This document shows, one piece after another, positions 58,201 to 64,000 of a stretch of DNA of 64,000 nucleotides. Below the pieces are notes generated by a model. The model ran no database searches, was not told the DNA's origin, and was given only the letters and a program-made list of their open reading frames with translations. Origin of the DNA: Andrena cerasifolii (lineage: Eukaryota > Arthropoda > Insecta > Hymenoptera > Andrenidae). Position numbers and translations under genes: made by a program. How positions within the stretch are numbered: the first letter of the stretch is position 1; every line of letters starts with the position of its first letter. The stretch covers positions 6,877,001 to 6,941,000 of the forward strand of contig NC_135132.1 of assembly GCF_050908995.1 (NCBI RefSeq), in the 5' to 3' direction.

Positions 58201-61081
58201 GGGAGCCCTGTCGCTTTCTCGGTCCACGGAAAGTTCAGTGGCTCCTGTGGAGGCTTCGCTGGTAGGGATAGACACAGGTCGAAAGGTCCTCTGCGTTAGC
58301 TTCTACCGAGTTCGGCTCACCCGTTACGAAACAGTTCCGCGTCGAGGCCCTCGAGCGTTTTCTCTGACTAGTCACTTGGACGGATAGTCGCCGTTGCTGC
58401 CATGTATTAATAGACCAGAGCTCTCTCACCGGGGGGACCGAGAAGTGCGGTCAACCGATCTCTCATAACATAACGGTACCTCGTGGCGAAATGGCCTGTG
58501 TGTGCGCGCGCGCGCGCACGTTTACACCGATTCCCGATAGCGCGGTGGTTAGCGAGCCCGCAGCCCGTTTCTAGCCCCCCAGTGATCGCGAATCGTTCAC
58601 GTGGCGCGTACCGGCTAGGATTGGCCGAGAGGAGCCAGCCAGCGTGCCAGTTTAGCGGAGTGTGGTCAGAGTAGGGTCGGGACGTCCACGCGGAGCATAA
58701 GGGGAGCTGTCCGGCCGCGGAGACTTTCCTTCTGCCGCAGTGAATTGATAGGCTGCGATGCCTTCGCCTTTGTCTGGACGCGCGGTGGTCGCTGAGGCTG
58801 GTCCCTGTTGCTTCTTCCATCTGATCGGCGGCAGAAGGCTCGACGGTAGTTGAAGCCGCTAGGTGACCAAGTTACGCAGTGTAAACTGGCTTACGCCCAA
58901 GTGATAGGCTGGGGGTTGTGGTTCGTGTGGGTGGTGATCACTCTGCTGTTCGTTTACGCGTTCCTGCTGGGCGTAGCGACACCTCTGACGCCTCAGAAGC
59001 ACCGTCGCGCCGCTTCCGGTGCTCTAACCGTACAGTTTGGTGATTCCGCGACGTACGCGCGCGCTCCTCCGCAGCCTCCGGCCAGTCGTACGAAGGTGAG
59101 TGCACGAAGCGTGCGCCTTGGTGGCCTGTAAACAGGCGGAGAAGCGTGTCCCCCTCCCAGGCGTCGCTAGCGGCGATGACGTCGGCGTTATGCACCGCTT
59201 CTATTTCTCGGCTGTTCGATGCCTTAGATATTTACACTGTCTTCCCCGTCCTCAATCTATTCTGCTGGGCGTACTTTCTGCTCGGAACTATCCACACGCT
59301 GAGGTCGAACGCAGCCAGAACCGTACGTACTGCGTGGCGTTTTCCTTAACCCAGAGCTAACCCGCGGTTGTGTTGCTGAATGTGAGCGCTAGGAGAGTCC
59401 TTTCGACCCGACTGACTGTGCCGAGAGCGAGCCTAGGTTGAACGTAGCCTGCCTAAGCGTAAACCTAACCGATGCTAGTCTGAGCCAGATAGCGCTGTGT
59501 GGAGCTTCTTTTGTGCCGCCCATTAATGTTACAAACACCTGGAAGTGTCCGTCCCTGTTGCAGCGAGCACCACGTAACACGCAAAGTAGTTGGCCACTAA
59601 AGAAACGTAACATGTCGTGCTTTTGCGAACGAACGCGACAGTATCCGACAGTCCCCGGACCCTGTAGACACGTAGAACCCTAGAAGCCAGCGCGCGTACC
59701 CTGGAAAATAGACTGACATTGGATTTCTATTCCAGGAAGGGAGCCCGACAAACAAAGCGGCGCGCAATAGGCTACAGGCGCATCGCGACGAACGATGCGG
59801 ACTAAACGGGTTGCGGAACATTGGAAATACAGTGAGTATCGTTGTTCACTATCTTCCTCTGATCTTTGCGGATCTTATTTCAACTCTTCCTCCTGCGCAG
59901 TGTTTCATGAACAGCGTGATCCAATGCCTGAGCAACACGAGACCGTTGCTGGAGTATCTGTTGAACGAGCAGTACCTGGCGGACATAAACACCACCACGT
60001 CCAGCATGAAGGGAGCCCTCATCAAGGCGTTCAGCCAGGTGATCCACGAGCTGTGGGAGGTGGGCGGTGATCACGTGGTGAACACGACGGCGCTCAAGTC
60101 CCAGATACAGAGATTCGCGCCGCGCTTCATGGGGTACAGCCAGCAGGACGCCCAGGAGTTCCTCAGATACTTGCTCGAGGGCCTGCACGAGGACGTGAAC
60201 AGGGTGACGGTGAAGCCACAGCCGATACACACGGATATTCCAGAGATGTACACGTAAGGGAGCGTTGTTTAAGCTATGCGCGACCTAGAGCACAGTTGGT
60301 CTGCGTACTGACGTGAATTTCTGTTTAAACAGGGACAGCCAGAAGGCCGTGGAGAGCTGGAAACGCTACCTCCGCAGCGAGGACAGTATGATAGTGGACG
60401 TGTTCGTCGGTCAGTTACGCTCGTCGTTGCACTGCACCGCCTGCGACCACGTGTCGGTGACCCTGGACCCGGTCTGGGACCTGAGTCTGCCGATACCAGC
60501 CAGAAGCGGGACGGTGAAGTTGAGCCAGTGCCTGGAGCACTTCACTCGGGAGGAGGTGCTGGACGGTGACGAGAAGCCGACCTGCTCCAAGTGCCAGATG
60601 AGGCGGAAGTGTACCAAAAGCTTCAGCATACAAAAGTTCCCGAAGATCCTCGTTATTCGTATCCTTTTCAAACGCCTCGCTGCTTCTCTTTTCGTTTGTA
60701 GGCCTGGGCGTGTATTTACATGCCAGATATGTACGGTAGGCTTCCTTAACGTGTCGTGTTACAGACTTGAAACGTTTCTCCCCCATGGAACGATTCCGCG
60801 GCAAGCTAAGCGTGATGGTGGACTTCCCATTGACGGGTTTGGATCTCAGTGCCTTTGCCGCCCCCAGAGTACCGGGCTGTACATACAATTTGTACGGCGT
60901 GGCGAACCACTCGGGCACCACGTACTCCGGCCACTACACAGCGTACTGCAAGCACCCGTACTCGGGGGAGTGGCACGAGTACAATGACAGCCGGGTGTCC
61001 GTGGTCCCGGCGCGGTCGGTCGTTTCCAGCGAGGCCTACGTACTGTTTTACGAGCAGCAGCCTCACAGCTCCCACTTGTAA
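52292..61081 (+). CDS. Usp2: Usp2-like ubiquitin carboxyl-terminal hydrolase
   Basis: Core model of six exons: 52292-52578, 56469-57855, 59736-59831, 59901-60253, 60333-60658 and 60765-61081, phases 2,0,0,2,1, giving 921 residues. It is a cysteine deubiquitinase of the USP2 type. The N-terminal ~560 residues are Ser/Gly-rich and disordered, with an Asp/Asn-rich acidic tract (about 57010-57260). The catalytic domain starts GLRNIGNT|CFMNSVIQCLSN, with the nucleophilic Cys exactly at the exon 4 start. Zinc-ligand pairs are CTAC and CSKC. Then come FPKILVIHLKRFSPMERFRG, the histidine box SGTTYSGHYTAYC, and the Asn/Asp motif EYNDSRVS. All catalytic residues are present. Optional exons are listed separately (53035-53118; 58850-59095 plus 59161-59322). 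The choice of USP2 over USP21 rests on recalled sequence similarity of the core and is fairly secure. Confidence 0.93.
53035..53118 (+). CDS. candidate duplicated cassette exon of Usp2
   Basis: 84 nt, entering and leaving in phase 2 with acceptor GGCCCTACAG and donor AAG|GTGAGC, so inclusion keeps the frame between exons 1 and 2. It encodes FYSSTATGTS, then NYVSVYSRSRC, which mirrors the end of exon 1 (FYSSSSSSGSS, NYTSEYRRPYC). The homology continues upstream of the acceptor (LDRP), so it is a tandem exon duplication. Whether it is spliced in is unknown. Confidence 0.5.
53561..54114. mobile_element. MITE family D, copy 2, in Usp2 intron 1
   Basis: Ends GTGCCTCTACGAGCTATAGT and its inverse with TA on both sides. 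Roughly 160-bp terminal repeats match copy 1 at 48531-49063 at about 85-90% by eye. Interior AT-rich, non-coding. Confidence 0.88.
54115..56468. other. remainder of Usp2 intron 1
   Basis: No supported coding. Contains an AT-rich transposon-like stretch (about 54640-54860) and a degenerate relative of the 21314-21450 hairpin (54880-54990). Confidence 0.4.
58499..58520. repeat. (GC)n microsatellite
   Basis: About ten alternating GC/CG units preceded by GTGTGTG, a potential Z-DNA tract, within Usp2 intron 2. Confidence 0.85.
58850..59095 (+). CDS. candidate Usp2 cassette exon A with hydrophobic segment
   Basis: 82 codons open between an acceptor-like GACGGTAG and the donor AAG|GTGAGTG, both phase 0, matching the phase of the flanking Usp2 exons. 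It encodes a strongly hydrophobic stretch (GLWFVWVVITLLFVYAFLL) followed by a basic and Pro-rich region. There is no ATG in frame, so it would have to be internal. The exact acceptor is uncertain: an alternative is ACGCAG at about 58880, also phase 0. It could instead belong to another transcript. Confidence 0.45.
59161..59322 (+). CDS. candidate Usp2 cassette exon B with hydrophobic segment
   Basis: 54 codons between a very good acceptor (TGTCCCCCTCCCAG) and a GTACGT donor, phase 0 at both ends, 65 nt after exon A. It encodes DALDIYTVFPVLNLFCWAYF and continues LLGTIHTL, a probable membrane span, then Arg-containing sequence. Joined to 59736 it reads in frame into the Usp2 catalytic core. It also contains an in-frame ATG at 59176, so it could serve as a first coding exon. 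Confidence 0.5.
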
Positions 61082-61728
61082 CCTTACGCCCATGCCTAGA
61101 GTTCGAACGACCATCTTGCCTCTCGATACCTCAGTCCAGCATAGTATAATGGAGAAATGAAAATACTACTTTATCGTGCGGTATTGAAAAGCGACTAAAC
61201 ACTGGAACGACAGGGGCCCGCGCGGGAGCCGGGTCGGGTCGGGTCGTTCTCGTCGAGCAGAAACGCGGGACGTGCGTGTGCGTGTGTGTGTATTGTGTGA
61301 CATTGGCGATAATCATGCGAGCCCTCGAGCCGATTCCTTTTTCTTCGGTTTTCTTCGGGTAGAAAGATCCGCGGCCGGGTAGAGCCGCACCTCTGCTTCG
61401 GCGTCTGTTCAGCGACCGGATGCTTTCGTGCATTTCCAAGGGAGAACATTTCTGAAACTCGAGCCGTGAGACCGTCGACGAGGATCCTTTGATCATCGCG
61501 CCAACTTCTCTGTCGATTTGAATTTGTTTCTTATTTCTTCTCTTCTTCTTCGTCTATGTTCAGTTTTTCTTCTTCTTTTCTCCTCTTTTTTTTTTCTAAC
61601 GAGATGTACTCGGTTAACCGTTCGTTTCAGGGACGGGACTCGCCAGACGCGAAAAGACATGTACACTTTGGTATTTGAAGAAAAACGAAGAGTTTAAACC
61701 ATGACTTCGCCAAAGATCACGTATACGG

Positions 61729-61734
61729 AATAAA
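61729..61734 (+). terminator. polyadenylation signal, Usp2
   Basis: AATAAA 650 nt past the stop. A further AATAAA lies at about 61996. Confidence 0.5.
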
Positions 61735-61937
61735 GCGCTTCGGATGTCTAGTTACTTTTGAATAGAACGATAATAGTAACAACGTCTATCCTCACTCTTC
61801 ACTGAACACCTGGCAATCTACAGCTATTTACTTTTGTAAAATATTTTGTTTAATAATATATCACAGTCAAGAGTTATTTATTTAATTTATGGAAAGAGAG
61901 AAAACTGATGAATATTAATATATTCGATATTGACGAA

Positions 61938-61975
61938 TATAATATATATATATATATATAAATATATAAATATAT
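61938..61975. repeat. (TA)n microsatellite
   Basis: Imperfect TA run in AT-rich sequence between convergent genes. Confidence 0.9.
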
Positions 61976-62109
61976 TATTATACGTATTACATACCAATAA
62001 AAGTAACAAAGATTAAGGTGAGAAAAAACTAATGAATGAAATTGTCTTTCTTTGCCGTAGACTCGACGAAAATTTCACGTCGCGTACTCTTCTATCCCCG
62101 CTGCCACGA

Positions 62110-62561
62110 TCAATCAATTAACCGTATCAGCCAGCCATTAAAAAGACCATAGACCAAAGATACCGGCAAAAAAACTGCAGAAAATTCTTTATCGTACCAA
62201 TCCGCTTCAAACGCGACATCGTGCCCGGCAAAACTATCGTTCGAATGCGTCGTTTCCCCGAAATTACGAATTGGTTTTAAGCAGTATGTTCAATTGAATA
62301 AACATCTCCAAAAACGAAAACACTCGACAAATCTATTGGTATTAATAAAGTTACTACGTTGCAGAAAGTTTCTTACCACTCTGAGACGCCTCGGTTCCCG
62401 CTGAAGCGTAAAAGCACGTTAAAGCGGAATAACCAATAAAGTCCCCCCGATGTGTTCGTAATTAAACGTACGGCACTGATCACTAATTCCAGGAGAAATA
62501 CACCGACAACTAGAGCTAGACCTACGCTGGACACAATTAATCCGTCCCGCATAATTGCCAT
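62110..62561 (-). CDS. small multi-pass membrane protein, unrecognised
   Basis: Two exons, 62377-62561 and 62110-62233, giving 102 residues. Exon 1 reads MAIMRDGLIVSSVGLALVVG and continues VFLLELVISAVRL (membrane span 1) and GGLYWLFRFNVLLRF (possible span 2). It ends at a good donor (TG|GTAAGAAAC). Exon 2, after ACGATAG, completes the codon in phase and reads FAGHDVAFEADWYDKEFSAV, then FLPVSLVYGLFNGWLI (last span) and a short RLID tail. Without splicing, the first frame would stop one codon after the junction, at 62 residues. I do not recognise the family. The clean phase match and conserved-looking second exon argue for a real gene. Its acceptor is weak, so the junction could differ. It is convergent with Usp2. 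Confidence 0.6.
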
Positions 62562-64000
62562 TATTATTAGAATCCAGCAAAGCCATAAATTCTCAACAAA
62601 CTACAGAATTCAGGCTCGAAGAGAACTCTATCCCGTACGTACGTACATACTTACACAGCTACACAATGGCGGTTAAAAGGAAATAACTGCGCAGACGCGA
62701 TAACGGTCGCCTCCATCTTGCAACCAACGGTCGGTGGATTTTCCGTGCGCAAACACTTAGAAGGTTTGCTCGACAGATGGCGACGCTGCGCTGGTTCGTC
62801 TAGCTGCCACGCATGCCGCTGAAAAGAATAGAATCGTCGTCTGGTCGCCGGCTCGTGCACTTCGTTTCCCCTTTGCACGTACACGCGTCGGCCGCCGCGG
62901 TGTGCGTCGGCCGTGCACACGCACACATGCGCGTGCCCCCCGGGGGGTAGAATTTCTAAATCCCTCGTTGGTTCTCTCCCGCGGTACGGACCGGGTTTTT
63001 GCGATACTCGCCAGACTGCAGTCCCTGTGCCGCGGGCTCGCGACTAGACACGCGGGGAAGTGGTGTTTTCAGATAGTTACGTGATGATCGGTCAGTGCGG
63101 GCCGGCGGGACACGGGTATCGACCACCCGCGACAACTTCCCGGCTCTTCGAATAAACAAACACGGCCCCGGCTCGGCACGTCCGCGAGTGATCGTTACGT
63201 ATAGTGGCGGTTCACCGTCCGATCGTCGGGACGGCTCGATAGTTTCGCGATTCCAGGGCTCCGTGGGAGGGAACTCGGGCACTGTAGCGATGGGAACGAG
63301 CCGCCAGCGCGATCGCCCACGAAATGCATAATCTTTCCGTTAGAATCTCGACTGGTTACCGCCGGGGCGATCGCGTATCAGTCCCTTCGCTGCCTCCGGC
63401 TGTTGAATTTCGTGTATGCCTCTCTCTCTCTCACCCCCCCTCTTCCACCCTCCCTCCCTCTGCTCGCATCACGATGTCTGCCCCGTGTAACTTCAGTTGA
63501 TCGCGATTCGAATACGAGTGAAGATCGCGGAGTGTAATGTTCACCGTGCGTTCTCGCGAAAGCCGAGGATCTTTTGGCGCGTGTTGTTCGGCGGGGGCCC
63601 GGTGCTCTCGCGGCACGTACCTGGCCCCCGTCGTCGAGGCAGAGGGACACACGACGTCGCTGGCCGAAGGAACGAGAGAAGGCACCGGGTGTGCGTGAGG
63701 GCAGTGATCTCTCAGGGAGCGGCGACCTGACGTACGAACCAGCGAACGAACGGTGTCCGATAGATACAGGATATACAGGGCGTCCATTAAATCGTAGCCC
63801 AGGCAGGGCCGACCGGCGAATGAGAACTGGTGGAATAGCAATTCCTCCGCTCGGTCCCGTGAGTCTCGAGAAACATTATTCCGCCTCGCCGAGTCTGTTT
63901 GCCTATCGACACATGCCAGGCGCTTGACGTTCTCTACGATACCAGCCGGCCGACGTTGTCATTGTCTGCGGAGTAGCTCCTCGGCCCGGTGCTGTTTGTT
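62562..64000. other. upstream region of the small membrane-protein gene; unassigned
   Basis: On the minus strand a GTAAGTATG donor at about 62650 probably ends a non-coding first exon of the small gene. From 62.8 kb to the edge the sequence is CpG-rich with overlapping frames on both strands and no family resemblance. It may be promoter or 5' UTR of a gene beyond the window. Confidence 0.4.

Overview
The window looks like a eukaryotic, holometabolous-insect chromosome segment. All recognisable proteins are animal housekeeping or regulatory genes split by short GT-AG introns. Gene spacing is moderate, short transposons with intact target-site duplications (TSDs) are dense, and there is a small TTAGG run (the insect telomere motif). 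An ant, bee, wasp or sawfly fits best, but the order is an inference.

Layout: 1-5.2 kb is repeat-rich sequence with no gene I can support (two hAT-type MITEs, a 40-bp minisatellite). Then come Nup35 (+, 5.3-6.3 kb), Gid8 (-, 7.9-9.6), a dead THAP/P-element-like transposase (10.4-11.1), hyrax/Cdc73 (+, 11.7-14.2), Dmrt93B (-, 15.7-18.2), a 5-kb gene-poor stretch, Diras2 (-, 23.4-26.4), Arl14ep (-, 28.3-28.9), kurz/DHX37 (+, 30.5-35.8), Tmx2 (-, 37.2-38.3), Rrp5/PDCD11 (+, 40.2-45.6), a 6.7-kb upstream region full of palindromic transposons, Usp2 (+, 52.3-61.1) and a small unrecognised membrane-protein gene (-, 62.1-62.6). Exon-intron models were built by hand from splice signals, reading phase and recalled family sequence. 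In every model the phases close exactly.

Functionally the genes are mostly independent. Kurz and Rrp5 both act in the small-subunit processome and flank Tmx2. Nup35 (nuclear pore), Gid8 (CTLH E3 ligase), hyrax (Paf1 complex), Dmrt93B (DM-domain transcription factor), Diras2 (Ras-like GTPase) and Usp2 (deubiquitinase) are classic single-copy genes.

The most unusual signals are in Usp2. Two consecutive phase-0 candidate exons encode hydrophobic, membrane-spanning-like segments just before the catalytic domain. A duplicated 84-nt cassette exon has its splice acceptor in what was coding sequence. A 69-nt stop-free, in-frame intron separates Gly-Asn-Thr from the catalytic Cys. Across the window at least ten MITE or palindrome insertions, several nested and some filling most of an intron, record recent transposon activity.
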